Below are positions 8,346 through 16,081 of a stretch of DNA of 21,820 nucleotides, in pieces (the first letter of the stretch is position 1; the number at the start of each line of letters is the position of its first letter). The translations under genes and the position numbers were made by a program. The notes beneath the pieces are model-generated. The model saw nothing but the letters and a program-made list of their open reading frames with translations. It was not told where the DNA came from and searched no databases. This stretch comes from CAJQQK01 sp963696075 (lineage in GTDB: Bacteria > Pseudomonadota > Alphaproteobacteria > Rhizobiales > Hyphomicrobiaceae): contig CAVOJD010000019.1 of NCBI GenBank assembly GCA_963696075.1, positions 1 through 21,820 of the forward strand. The letters run 5' to 3'.

Positions 8346-8978
8346 CGCCCGCCGAGGCGGGCTGGAGCGCAGCGACTTAGTGCTTGGGTCAAACTCGGCT
8401 GTTTGACGGATGACAAAATTCGACCGGTTGACCCCAAGAAGCGGACAGTCTGGGGCGGCGATGATCTCCCAGCGCCTCTCAGCGTCATCTTCTCTACACC
8501 TCCGCCAAGATGCACACCTGACCGCTTCCTCAAGCAACCATATTCGCGCCGACCTTGCACGATGCGCAGGTCGTGAAGGGATCGGAAAGACATGTCGTGT
8601 CGAGGATCGGACGGTTAGATCATTTGGGTGTCCGGTGTGAAGGGGGGGGACCGGTGGTACGATCTTCTCGCTCACTTGGTGGCACACTAGAAATTGCGAA
8701 TTTGTCCGGTGTCGCCGTAATCGAAAGATGTGGGGCCGGGCGATTTGGCGGGTTGTCGGTTCCGCATCAGTCGGAATTGCATCCTGCCAGGCAATCGTCG
8801 CCAGTGTCTCCACGTGTCTGCGGCTCAGCGATGGCGTATCGCCTACGGCGCGCTTTGCGAAATGTGCTCGAACCACGGCTGTCGTGCACGCCCAAGGGGT
8901 TGCGCCAGCGGGAGTTCCCAAGTTCAATGTTGCCTTTGGAAGCGAGTTGGGTTCGGTACCCGTCTTGATCATCAGGAG
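8346..8978. other. Gene-free flank of the mobile element
   Basis: No reading frame here has protein-like composition and a credible ribosome binding site; the longest minus-strand frame looks random. Visible structure includes a GCCCGCC/GGCGGGC hairpin at 8347-8362, a GTCAAA/TTTGAC inverted repeat at 8388-8407, and two copies of GTCCGGTGT at 8630-8638 and 8704-8712. The stretch may be degraded mobile DNA. Confidence 0.5.
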
Positions 8979-8984
8979 ATGAAC

Positions 8985-9746
8985 ATGCGTTGTCTTTCGC
9001 GTCTTGTCGTTCTTGCAACTTGCGCGCTTCTAGGCGCGGCCATCCACACATCGGCAGTGGCTGGCGAAAGCGTCACCTACAGCATCGCAGGCAACGACTT
9101 TGAAGGCTATCAATCTAAGGCCGTTGGCAACTCGAAGGGGCTTGTTGTCGTCATCCACGACTGGGACGGGCTGACCGATTATGAGGAAAAGCGTGTGAAC
9201 ATGCTCTCGGAGATGGGATACGACGCGTTTGCCGTCGATCTCTATGGAAAGGGCAACCGTCCTGTGGAGACTGGCGCGAAGAAAGCCGAGACCGGAAAGC
9301 TCTACAAAGACCGAGAGAAGATGCGCTCCTTGATCCTTGGTGGTCTGGCTGAGGCGCGCAAGCTGAGTAATCAATCTGCCGTCGTCATGGGATACTGTTT
9401 CGGGGGCGCGGCAACGCTGGAATTGGCTCGTTCCGGCAAAGCGGAAAATGTTAACGGCTTCGCTACGTTCCACGGCGGTCTCTCGACGCCGGAAGGTCAG
9501 AGCTACTCCGAAGACACGCCGCCGCTGTTGATCGCGCATGGCGCAGCCGACTCGTCGATAACCATGCAAGATGTCGCGACCTTGTCCGGGGAACTTGAGG
9601 CGGCCGGTGCTACATACACAGTCGAAGTGTATTCAGGCGCGCCTCATGCCTTCACAGTCTTCGGCAGTAGCCGCTACCAGGAGCGTGCCGACAAGCTTTC
9701 TTGGAAGGCTTTCAGCGAATTCCTCCAAGCCACGCTCGGCGACTGA
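8985..9746 (+). CDS. Exported dienelactone-hydrolase-family protein
   Basis: The 253-residue alpha/beta hydrolase belongs to the dienelactone hydrolase family. A signal peptide covers about residues 1-27. The nucleophile is C138 in GYCFGG, the family's usual Cys elbow. The acid is the Asp in HGAADSS and the base is the His in APHAFT, so the triad is complete. The true substrate is unknown: the family includes hydrolases of lactones, esters and other small molecules, and export argues against a role in cytoplasmic chlorocatechol breakdown. AGGAG at 8974-8978 fits a start at 8985 with 6-nt spacing; the ATG at 8979 abuts the AGGAG and is less likely. The glucokinase gene begins 20 nt downstream, so the two are probably co-transcribed. 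Confidence 0.88.
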   Translation: MRCLSRLVVLATCALLGAAIHTSAVAGESVTYSIAGNDFEGYQSKAVGNSKGLVVVIHDWDGLTDYEEKRVNMLSEMGYDAFAVDLYGKGNRPVETGAKKAETGKLYKDREKMRSLILGGLAEARKLSNQSAVVMGYCFGGAATLELARSGKAENVNGFATFHGGLSTPEGQSYSEDTPPLLIAHGAADSSITMQDVATLSGELEAAGATYTVEVYSGAPHAFTVFGSSRYQERADKLSWKAFSEFLQATLGD

Positions 9747-9766
9747 GCATTAGTGCGGTTCCAAGC

Positions 9767-10771
9767 ATGATCCTTGGCGGTGACATCGGCGGCACCAAAA
9801 CCGTTTTGGGCCTATTCGCGGATACAGGCAGCGGTCTGCGACTAGTCGAGGAGCGCGTCTACGCCAGCCAAGAGCATGGTGAATTCGAGGAAATACTCTC
9901 GACGTTTTTGAATGCCCAAGCCGAACCATATGTCCAGGCCGCCTGTTTCGGCGTCGCAGGGCCAGTCATCGACGGCGCATGCGCTGCAACGAACCTGCCC
10001 TGGCATATCAGCGAGATGGGTCTTGCCGAGGCTCTGAGGACCCCGAAAGTCAAGCTCGTGAATGACCTCGCCGCGATGGCTTATGGCGTGTTGTTTCTCG
10101 ATGATGGTGAGTTCGCCATTCTCAATACGGGCGCGAGCCAGAAACGGCAGGGTCACATCGCGGTGATCGCCGCAGGCACTGGTCTCGGTGAGGCGTTTTT
10201 GTATTGGGACGGCCAACGACACTATCCCATCGGCACCGAGGGCGGTCATTCGACGTTTGCGCCCAACTCGGAGCGAGAAATCGAGCTCCTGAATTTTCTG
10301 CGCGCCAAGTATGGCGGCCACGTCAGCTTCGAGCGCGTGCTGTCAGGGCCAGGGCTCTACCATATCTACGAGTTCCTGCGGGAGACTGCAGCCGAGCCAG
10401 AGCCGGAGTGGCTTGCCGAGCAATGTCGTACGGGCGATCCGAGCGCAGCCATTTCCGAGGCCGGGCTCTCAGGCAAGGACGCCGTTTGCGCAACGACCCT
10501 GGAAATGTTCGCATCGATTTACGGAGCAGAGGCCGGCAACCTAGCCCTGAAGGTGCTTGCCACCGGTGGCGTTGTGTTAGGCGGCGGCATCGCACCCAAA
10601 ATTCTCCCCGTGCTTCAGAATGGAAGCTTTATGCGTGGCTATGCCGAGAAAGGTCGGTTTTCGCAGCTCCTGGGGCGTAATGAGGTTAGAGTTGCCCTTA
10701 ATCCTCGCACGCCGTTGATTGGCGCGGCGCATCTGGCGCGGCGGTTCGCGGGGACTCAGCTACACACATAG
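9767..10771 (+). CDS. glk: Glucokinase (proteobacterial Glk type)
   Basis: The 334-residue protein phosphorylates glucose to glucose 6-phosphate with ATP in the cytoplasm. It opens with the phosphate-binding loop GGDIGGTKT. LVNDLAAMAYG carries the catalytic Asp, and AAGTGLGEAF and GTEGGHSTFAP are typical of the proteobacterial glucokinase group rather than the zinc-binding ROK kinases. A glycine-rich GGVVLGGGIAPKI adenosine-site motif lies near residue 285. Length is normal for the family. The start at 9767 gives the usual N-terminus. The gene follows the dienelactone hydrolase gene by 20 nt, pointing to one transcript, though no biochemical link between the two is evident. Confidence 0.93.
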   Translation: MILGGDIGGTKTVLGLFADTGSGLRLVEERVYASQEHGEFEEILSTFLNAQAEPYVQAACFGVAGPVIDGACAATNLPWHISEMGLAEALRTPKVKLVNDLAAMAYGVLFLDDGEFAILNTGASQKRQGHIAVIAAGTGLGEAFLYWDGQRHYPIGTEGGHSTFAPNSEREIELLNFLRAKYGGHVSFERVLSGPGLYHIYEFLRETAAEPEPEWLAEQCRTGDPSAAISEAGLSGKDAVCATTLEMFASIYGAEAGNLALKVLATGGVVLGGGIAPKILPVLQNGSFMRGYAEKGRFSQLLGRNEVRVALNPRTPLIGAAHLARRFAGTQLHT

Positions 10772-10840
10772 ACTGTACAGCAGCAAGCTTACGGCGGTCT
10801 TGCGAAGCCTCAAACGGCAGACCAAACGGCGAGCGATCAA

Positions 10841-11044
10841 CTAAGAAAAGCCGGCTTTCGTCGGCAGGCCCATTTTTTTGAGCGCAGCAACCACGGGGCA
10901 CAAGCCGGTGAAGGAGGCCTGGATCAGGTGAGCCCCCATGATCCCTGTCAGCCACAGCCAGTTGAGGTTGTGATAGACAGCAAGTAGCGTGCTGCCGAGC
11001 ACCACGATGCCCACCACCAGCAGAATGGTTCTCTCAATTGTCAT
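10841..11044 (-). CDS. DUF2892 (YgaP-like) small inner-membrane protein
   Basis: This 67-residue protein has two hydrophobic segments, around residues 7-24 and 30-48, and a short C-terminus with GLCPVVAALKKMG. This is the pattern of the DUF2892 family found in the membrane part of YgaP-type rhodanese proteins. Its function is unknown; relatives are linked to sulfur transfer or often sit alone. AGGAAG lies about 10 nt upstream of the ATG at 11044 on the minus strand, fixing the start. It converges with the glucokinase gene, with 69 nt between the two stops. Confidence 0.85.
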   Translation of the reverse strand: MTIERTILLVVGIVVLGSTLLAVYHNLNWLWLTGIMGAHLIQASFTGLCPVVAALKKMGLPTKAGFS

Positions 11045-11187
11045 GGTTGGCTCTTCCTCTTTTTCGTCTTGGAAACCTAAGCATAGCATTCCGGCAAATC
11101 GTACATCGGTCAAATCTGACGTCCAACACCATTCGAGGTGCCGGGATCACGCATCCCCTCTTTCCATCGCTTGACGAGGCTTTATCA

Positions 11188-11445
11188 ATGACGGGCCCAT
11201 TCATTGTTCCTGATCTAGCCAATGATCCGAACAGTCCCTTTGCGCGCGACGCGGACGGCAGGCTCGTGCGACGGTCATTCTGGCTTGATCTGAGCGACCG
11301 TTCTCTCGTGTTGGCGATGACGCAAGGCGTTGGTTCCAATCTGACGAACGACCAAAAGCGGGCTCATCTTCGCGACCTGGGACGCGAAGGGCTTATCGAT
11401 GAGGTCTGCATTCAGGAGATTTTGCCGCCTGAGGGCAAGTCCTGA
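11188..11445 (+). CDS. Small hypothetical protein
   Basis: This 85-residue open frame begins MTGPFIVPDLANDPN and has ordinary protein composition with no membrane segment. I recognise no domain. The middle (FWLDLSDRSLVLAMTQG) would form a short strand or helix, and the C-terminus (GREGLIDEVCIQEILPP) looks like a real helix end. No strong Shine-Dalgarno sequence precedes the ATG. It is divergent from the DUF2892 gene. It is accepted for its composition, with moderate certainty. Confidence 0.5.
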   Translation: MTGPFIVPDLANDPNSPFARDADGRLVRRSFWLDLSDRSLVLAMTQGVGSNLTNDQKRAHLRDLGREGLIDEVCIQEILPPEGKS

Positions 11446-11749
11446 CAATCCTTGACGTCTGCGCTTTTCGAATGCGCGAGAAAGGTGATCTCTGTCTTAC
11501 GATCGTCGGATAGTTCGGCCCTTACTGCTGCAGGGCTGCAAAAGAAGCTATTGTCGAAAGGAATGCCAACTGACGGCCTCGGCGGATCGATGGAGTGGCG
11601 CATTTCCTTAGCGTTTATGCGGTTTGCCTTAGAAGTTTGAGGTATTTGATTTTATTTTATTGGAAAGTTGAGGCTTATCGTCAGCGTGGGGTTATAGCTT
11701 TTCATCTAAGAATTTTTGATTGATTTTGATTTCCTTGGCTGGGCTGGCG

Positions 11750-12097
11750 ATGAAGGCGACGCACAAAACTGAGCGACGACTCTTTGGCCGGAGAGAACTC
11801 ACGATCCACGCGTGGGTCCAGATCGGTCGACGTCGTGAAGCCTGTACGATATGCAACATTTCCGATCGTGGTGCGCTTATCGAATTCGACGGTCCAGTGC
11901 CCTACGCGAACACGATGCGGTTGATTGTTGATTTCGAGGACTTCGCGGTCGACTGTGATGTCCGTCACCGCACCGGCACGGCGATTGGCGTCTTTTTCCG
12001 TCCCCCCAAGGTCATGACCGCGGCAGACCGTGGCCTATCAGGCGCCGAAGTCGCAAAGAGAGTGCGTGCCATGCTGAAACAAGCTCAGGGCGCTTGA
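11750..12097 (+). CDS. PilZ-domain protein, likely c-di-GMP binding
   Basis: This 115-residue protein is essentially a lone PilZ domain. The N-terminal arginine-rich stretch (ERRLFGRRE, residues 8-16) and N36-I-S38-D-R-G41 match the two c-di-GMP contact motifs of PilZ domains. Beta strands follow through LIEFDGPVPY and MRLIVDFEDF to the C-terminal helix around residue 95. It is probably a cytoplasmic c-di-GMP sensor; the output partner is unknown. The start at 11750 is the first ATG; a TTG at 11720 would add 10 residues. The ribosome binding site is weak, and the preceding 100 nt is AT-rich and may hold the promoter. No neighbour suggests a target. Confidence 0.8.
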   Translation: MKATHKTERRLFGRRELTIHAWVQIGRRREACTICNISDRGALIEFDGPVPYANTMRLIVDFEDFAVDCDVRHRTGTAIGVFFRPPKVMTAADRGLSGAEVAKRVRAMLKQAQGA

Positions 12098-12223
12098 CGA
12101 ACTGCCAGCCGTAAAAAGTTAAAGTGGCCACGTAAATTTTGCTCAAACTGCATTGCCCTAGATGACCGATCCTTCGGACCTTCCGGATATTGCTGAGAAG
12201 GTCATTTGAAGGAGGACAGAGCC

Positions 12224-12397
12224 ATGTTTACGGCAACCAGCGGCCTCATCAGCTTGGACGGGTCTGTCGCGCGGCCAAGGCCGGCAGAGGATATGCAGTC
12301 GTATGCAACCGCTCTACACGCCCACCATATAAGGCTCCGTCTTAGTTCCCGGCTACAGGATCGTTCGGGAACGGAACGACAGCCAGCACGTTCCTAA
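12224..12397 (+). CDS. Very small hypothetical protein with strong ribosome binding site
   Basis: A 57-residue frame beginning MFTATSGLISLDGS is preceded by AAGGAGG, about 8 nt from the ATG. That is the best Shine-Dalgarno sequence in this part of the window. The C-terminal half is arginine- and histidine-rich (HAHHIRLRLSSRLQDR). There is no membrane segment or recognised domain. A rho-independent terminator follows at 12431-12463. The signals on both sides make a real small gene plausible, but the sequence itself gives no function. Confidence 0.5.
   Translation: MFTATSGLISLDGSVARPRPAEDMQSYATALHAHHIRLRLSSRLQDRSGTERQPARS
12368..12392 (+). promoter_or_regulatory. EcfG-type (general stress) promoter match
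   Basis: GGAAC at 12368-12372 and CGTT at 12389-12392 are separated by 16 nt, an exact match to the GGAAC-N16/17-CGTT consensus of alphaproteobacterial EcfG sigma factors. It lies inside the end of the small frame above and about 40 nt ahead of the terminator. About 0.3 exact matches are expected by chance in a window this size, so this is only suggestive. Confidence 0.3.
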
Positions 12398-12430
12398 GCG
12401 TCCCCCTTAAAACTGCTACGCCGCAAACTG

Positions 12431-12463
12431 TGACAGCGTTCCATGTGAGCGCTGTCATTTTTT
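12431..12463 (+). terminator. Rho-independent terminator
   Basis: TGACAGCG (12431-12438) pairs perfectly with CGCTGTCA (12450-12457) around an 11-nt loop. Six Ts follow immediately (12458-12463). This is the clearest intrinsic terminator in the window and would end transcripts coming from the small gene at 12224 or from the promoter match at 12368. Confidence 0.85.
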
Positions 12464-12577
12464 CGGTAACTCACCTACCGAGCTCAGCGCACTCTCCGTT
12501 GGTATGCAGCCGCTGAGATTGCCGGGTAGAATGGAACTTTACGATCTGGCTCATCCAATAAAAGCGGAGGACGACCG

Positions 12578-12823
12578 ATGGCAGCCGATGATGACGAGTA
12601 TGTCTTGATCGAGTCAGAGCTTGGCGGGGAATTCAGTCGCGATGGCATCACCGTGGATGTCCAGATTTATCGCGGTCAAGAGGATACGACCTGGATACTC
12701 GAAGTTGTCGACGCTGCGAACAACTCCTACGTCTGGGACGTTGAGTTCCTGACCGATCAAGCCGCGATGAATGAATTTCTGGCCTCGGTGAAACGCGCGG
12801 GCATGAAGCAGTACAACAATTAG
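12578..12823 (+). CDS. Small acidic conserved-type hypothetical protein
   Basis: An 81-residue acidic, soluble protein starts MAADDDEYVLIESEL, with GCGGAGG about 8 nt before the ATG. The alternation of charged and hydrophobic residues through VDVQIYRGQEDTTWILEVVD suggests a small beta-sheet fold, followed by a helix (DQAAMNEFLASVKRAG). I recognise no named family. It stands alone between a terminator and a 600-nt gene-free stretch, so it is probably a single-gene transcript. Composition and the good ribosome binding site make it a likely real gene. Confidence 0.7.
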   Translation: MAADDDEYVLIESELGGEFSRDGITVDVQIYRGQEDTTWILEVVDAANNSYVWDVEFLTDQAAMNEFLASVKRAGMKQYNN

Positions 12824-13425
12824 CGCGGGACACGGTTGCATGCCGGTCAATGGGATGTGAGATGCCGTGAAACTGGCGAGGGGCTGATTGGCGGGACAGA
12901 GAGAGGCGTCACAGCCTGCAGCCAGTGCGGCCGCGTGTGCCGTAACAATGCGACCGCGCCCAGCGCCTGACGCGACCGACACCGAACACCTCCCCTTCTA
13001 ATCTGCGAAGCCTGCCGCCCTCCCATGATGGTCACGACGATTGTCCGTCTATGCGAGCCCTTTGCGTTTGCAGCGTTTCGGTGTGAAGTGAAGGACAATA
13101 CGGACAGTTCCGCGTCCAGGACGGCGCTGGCACACGGAGAACGGGTCCTACGGCGGGCGCGTCAGGGCTAACGCGAGTTTCAAAAAATTGAATATGATGT
13201 CAGCCCGAAGATGCTGGAGGCTCACGCTCAGCCCTGGGATGGGGGGCGGCTTCGCAGAAGGCCGGTGCCAGCGCGAGAACGGCAACATCGTCCGATTGAA
13301 AGCCTCCTGTATTCTTTGAAGCGATATGTGGCTAGCGCTCATGGCCTTTGCTTTCCCGCAACCTCGTATCGGGAGAATATGGGTGTTAGGAATTCGTTAA
13401 TCTGGACAGCGCAGGCTTTTTCCGA
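12824..13425. other. Gene-free stretch
   Basis: No open frame with protein-like composition and a start signal is seen on either strand in these 600 nt, and no strong hairpin with a T run. An AT-rich patch near 13180-13200 could hold a promoter. The segment CGGTGTGAAG near 13078-13090 also occurs at 8633-8642. Confidence 0.45.
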
Positions 13426-13482
13426 ATGTCCGATGATTCGCGCCGTCGCGCGCGCACATACTCTTTGGGGGAGCGCCCGCTG

Positions 13483-13737
13483 ATGCAACGCGAGATCGAA
13501 CTTGTCATGCTGGCCATGCAGCAGCGCCAACGGCGGGAGGCCGCACTGCTTGAGCGCATCATGACTTCGATTGCCAAGAGCAGCGAAGCGCACAACGAGA
13601 TGGTTACGGGCATCTCTGCAGCGCTTGCCGAGCATGAATTGACATCGAACCAAGACCGCAATCTGCGACACGAACTCGAAGGCGAGATCGAGAACGTTAT
13701 CCACTACATCCGCAAGGACACCGCGCGGGAGCAATGA
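13483..13737 (+). CDS. Small coiled-coil hypothetical protein
   Basis: The 84-residue protein is almost wholly helical and charged (EIELVMLAMQQRQRREAALLERIMTS), with heptad-like spacing pointing to a coiled coil. There is no signal peptide or membrane segment. A GGGGGAG run ends 10 nt before the ATG at 13483; an upstream in-frame ATG at 13426 would give 103 residues but lacks a ribosome binding site. The membrane-anchored helical protein at 13762 follows after 24 nt, so the two are likely co-translated and may interact. No family is recognised. Confidence 0.65.
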   Translation: MQREIELVMLAMQQRQRREAALLERIMTSIAKSSEAHNEMVTGISAALAEHELTSNQDRNLRHELEGEIENVIHYIRKDTAREQ

Positions 13738-13761
13738 GGCAGAGCTGAACGGAGCGACAGT

Positions 13762-14190
13762 ATGCAGTTTCTAAGCGGGCTCTTAGGTGCAGTGATCGGC
13801 GGGGTGATCGTTGCTTGGTTCAATTACCTCTACCTCTGGAAGCGCGCCAAGAAGATCGAGCAGATGCGTGCCGTGTTTGATGACGCCATGAAGGCGCTTG
13901 CGCTCTACGAGGTCGATGTCCAGAACAGAGACTTGGAGGACCTGTCACCGGAAACCAAGCTCGCGAAGGCGAAGGCCCTCGCACTTGTTCCAGCCTTCTT
14001 TCCAAGAGCCGCGGACGCCTACCACCATGTTTTTGATGCCGGGCAGAAGCTAAGGGCGACAATCGACGAGGGCTACCATGAGCGCGTGAACGAGGCTGTC
14101 GCTCTCATGGCGAACGAACTCCACAACACCGATGCGGCGCGTCCGTGGGAGAAAGTCAAATCGTCCTTGTCTACGTCCCCGAAAGCCTAG
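13762..14190 (+). CDS. Membrane-anchored helical hypothetical protein
   Basis: The 142-residue protein has one N-terminal transmembrane helix (about residues 4-27, FLSGLLGAVIGGVIVAWFNY). A basic KRAKK follows and would face the cytoplasm, then a long helical cytoplasmic domain. The hydrophobic segment is not followed by a cleavage site, so it is an anchor. A GGAG motif lies about 10 nt before the ATG. It pairs with the coiled-coil gene 24 nt upstream in an apparent two-gene operon. I recognise no domain and infer only membrane attachment of a helical module. Confidence 0.75.
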   Translation: MQFLSGLLGAVIGGVIVAWFNYLYLWKRAKKIEQMRAVFDDAMKALALYEVDVQNRDLEDLSPETKLAKAKALALVPAFFPRAADAYHHVFDAGQKLRATIDEGYHERVNEAVALMANELHNTDAARPWEKVKSSLSTSPKA

Positions 14191-15044
14191 GCTGTTGTCT
14201 GTCTGGCCTCCGCCCAGGCATCGCGGCGACCGATTTCCCGAGTTGTTCCGGCTCCGAGCGCCGCAATTGAACTTTTTGACGACCTGCGACGGGAACGTCG
14301 TGCGTAGCGAGAGACACCGCAGTCTCGGAGCCACCTCGCCTAATTGGTCCGATCACGAAATCGGGCGCGGCGGCAAGCGGTGTTCGGGATGACCCTTCAT
14401 TCTGTCGTACACTCCTTCCGCATTGGCTGGGCCGCATCGTCGATGGTGCCAGAGGCGGCGACGGTACCGTGGCCATGGGCGCAACACCGTGCGGCGGCGC
14501 AATAAGCATATCGGCGGACGACTGATACCGGATCATTCTTCCCCGGAAACGCACCAATGGATATCAAGCCTTTTCTTCGGCGCCGGCTTCGAGGTGCCAT
14601 TGCGATCTTCAGGTGCAGGCTCTGTTGATCGATCGGCGAAGTACCGCCGAAAACACGCAAGACACCGGACGGCCCAAACAGACACGATCCGGTGTCGTGG
14701 GTTCAGCTGAATTTATGATCGGCCTGCGCTCAATGATCTGTGACGTCGTCCACGTGACCAAGCTCGTAAGTCGGTGTCACCGTAACCGACGTCGGCGTTG
14801 GTGGATGTCGTCGATCCGGTGTTTGAGCTGCCCGGAGTGTGGGGACCGCCTAATAGGTCTACGGTAAGCACGGCGGACTCCTTCCGGAAATGAAAACTTA
14901 GCGTTCTCCAGCTCCGGACGCTTAGAAGATTAGATACGGGATGAACGCCTCCACTCGAGGAAGCGTGGGTTGATCGATATCAATGTTGAACTTTTGGGAA
15001 AGTTCCAGTGTGCCGGCATCATTATCGAGTTCGAGGAGACTGGG
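14191..15044. other. Gene-free stretch with inverted repeats
   Basis: No convincing gene is visible in about 850 nt. There are several short repeats: GACACCGGA (14661-14669) and TCCGGTGTC (14688-14696) form an inverted pair, another TCCGGTGT lies at 14815-14822, and GTCGGT/ACCGAC at 14770-14790 forms a small palindrome. The promoter of the Hsp20 gene probably lies at the right end. I could not identify a heat-shock sigma factor site with confidence. Confidence 0.5.
14661..14696. repeat. Inverted repeat carrying the recurring GTCCGGTGT motif
   Basis: GACACCGGA at 14661-14669 and TCCGGTGTC at 14688-14696 are perfect 9-bp inverted arms separated by 18 nt. Both arms contain the 8-mer TCCGGTGT (or its complement), which recurs in other gene-free parts of this window. 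No T run follows, so it is not an obvious terminator. Confidence 0.55.
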
Positions 15045-15461
15045 ATGGTTGAGAAATCGCATACAGCCGGTTCGTGGCCGCATCTCTATGAACCGCTACG
15101 CAGCTTGGGTCAGAAAGTGGCCGATTATGTTGCACCTCGGTCAGAGGCATCGGCTGTGGCCGATTACTACGAAATCAAGGTCGAGCTCCCCGGTGTTGCG
15201 CCCGAAGACATCGAAGTCTTAGCTCAAGATAATAACCTGACGGTTCAGGGAGAAAAGCAATTCAAGCGCGAGGAAAGCGGTCAGGATTTCTTTTTCTCGG
15301 AACGTGAATACGGCGCCTTTCAACGTACTTTTCGATTGCCGCCTGATGCTGCAGCCGACAAGATTGATGCCGAATACAAAGATGGTGTGCTGACACTGAA
15401 GGTCGCCAAGGAAAAGCCGACTGAAGCCTCCGCCAGGAGGGTGGATATCCGGCAAGCCTAA
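15045..15461 (+). CDS. Small heat-shock protein, Hsp20 family
   Basis: The 138-residue protein is an ATP-independent chaperone that holds unfolding proteins in large oligomers. The alpha-crystallin domain spans about residues 40-130. It contains the typical YYEIKVELPGVAPEDIEV strand pair and the AEYKDGVLTLKVAK box with its GVL motif. The C-terminal tail after the domain is short and lacks a clear I-x-I/V oligomerisation motif. GAGGAG about 7 nt before the ATG supports the start at 15045; an upstream in-frame ATG at 14970 has no ribosome binding site. Expression is probably stress-induced, but I could not recognise an RpoH site or a ROSE thermometer element upstream. A GTTCTG-AA-CAGAAC palindrome lies just after the stop (15466-15479). 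Confidence 0.9.
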   Translation: MVEKSHTAGSWPHLYEPLRSLGQKVADYVAPRSEASAVADYYEIKVELPGVAPEDIEVLAQDNNLTVQGEKQFKREESGQDFFFSEREYGAFQRTFRLPPDAAADKIDAEYKDGVLTLKVAKEKPTEASARRVDIRQA

Positions 15462-15465
15462 GGAA

Positions 15466-15479
15466 GTTCTGAACAGAAC
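15466..15479. repeat. Perfect 14-bp palindrome after the Hsp20 gene
   Basis: GTTCTG, AA and CAGAAC form two 6-bp arms with a 2-nt centre, four nucleotides past the hsp20 stop. There is no T run, so it resembles a dimeric-regulator operator more than a terminator. No regulator is identified. Confidence 0.4.
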
Positions 15480-15656
15480 CAATTCAATGGCGGCTTATGG
15501 TTATCCGGCTTGGTTTTCGATCGCGTGAGTGCTCCATCGAAGGCGAGTGGCTGAGACTTTAATTCTGCCACGTTGATCAGGTGCGCTTCAGCTGTCGTCT
15601 CGCTAGAAACAGATTGGTCGATGCTAGTGGAGCGAAGGCCTGCGCGCGGCTCTTTT

Positions 15657-15712
15657 GGATGCCACGATTGCAGGTGGATGCCACGATTGCAGGTGGATGC
15701 CACGATTGCAGG
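15657..15712 (+). repeat. Three tandem copies of a 19-bp unit
   Basis: The unit GGATGCCACGATTGCAGGT occurs at 15657-15675 and 15676-15694 and, lacking the last base, at 15695-15712. The copies are identical. The array ends 57 nt before the start of the small secreted protein at 15770. It may be a recent slippage expansion or a repeated regulator site. The 19-nt spacing is close to two helical turns, so repeated sites would fall on the same face of the DNA. Confidence 0.9.
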
Positions 15713-15769
15713 ACATCCGGATATTTGTTAGCTGGCGGCTTGGGGCTCGGGGTATAAGGTAGCAATCCG

Positions 15770-16081
15770 ATGAAGATCGTAGCGTCGATGCTGGTCGCCG
15801 CCATCATGCTTACATTGATGTGCGTCTATCCGAGTGCGTCAGCAAGTGACAGGAAATCCGCCAACGGCAAGCCGCTTCGCGTAACGGTTCACCCAACACA
15901 AAGGCGAACGACGAACCAGCCGGGCGGCTACTCGTACAGCAGGACCGACAGCATTGGCGCCGAATACACTCGTCGCTTCATCGACCCGCCACGACAGTCT
16001 CCCAGTGGACCGTTCGACAGGGACTTCTTTTTCGACACGCCCGACTCGCCCCGCGGTGGTCAAAGCCCATACATGAATTGA
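15770..16081 (+). CDS. Small exported hypothetical protein
   Basis: The 103-residue protein has a clear signal peptide (residues 1-26, ending in YPSASAS). The mature part is short, polar and likely disordered, rich in Arg, Ser, Pro and Gly (RTTNQPGGYSYSRTD, DPPRQSPSGPFDRDFFFDTP). No domain or cysteine pair is seen. A tandem repeat array lies just upstream, and a second short frame overlaps its stop in a TGATG junction at 16079-16083. Its function is unknown. Confidence 0.65.
   Translation: MKIVASMLVAAIMLTLMCVYPSASASDRKSANGKPLRVTVHPTQRRTTNQPGGYSYSRTDSIGAEYTRRFIDPPRQSPSGPFDRDFFFDTPDSPRGGQSPYMN

Noticed and set aside
7258..8406. 382-residue plus-strand open frame across the tyrosine recombinase
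   Set aside because: It is the antisense shadow of a clear integrase gene; composition is Arg/Ala/Leu-rich with no domain and no ribosome binding site.
8316..8972. 218-residue minus-strand open frame beside the mobile element
   Set aside because: Composition looks random, with no domain, no ribosome binding site and overlap of repeats; treated as non-coding.
11452..11640. 62-residue plus-strand frame after the small hypothetical protein
   Set aside because: It would need a TTG start without a ribosome binding site and matches no family; too weak to list.
14171..14557. 128-residue minus-strand frame in the gene-free stretch
   Set aside because: Pro/Ser/Arg-rich random-looking sequence overlapping the end of a better gene; no start signal.
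14960..15044. ROSE-type RNA thermometer ahead of the Hsp20 gene
   Set aside because: The expected U(U/C)GCU stretch pairing with the ribosome binding site is not present near the ATG.
15657..15712. CRISPR array
   Set aside because: The 19-bp units are directly adjacent with no spacers and no cas genes are present.
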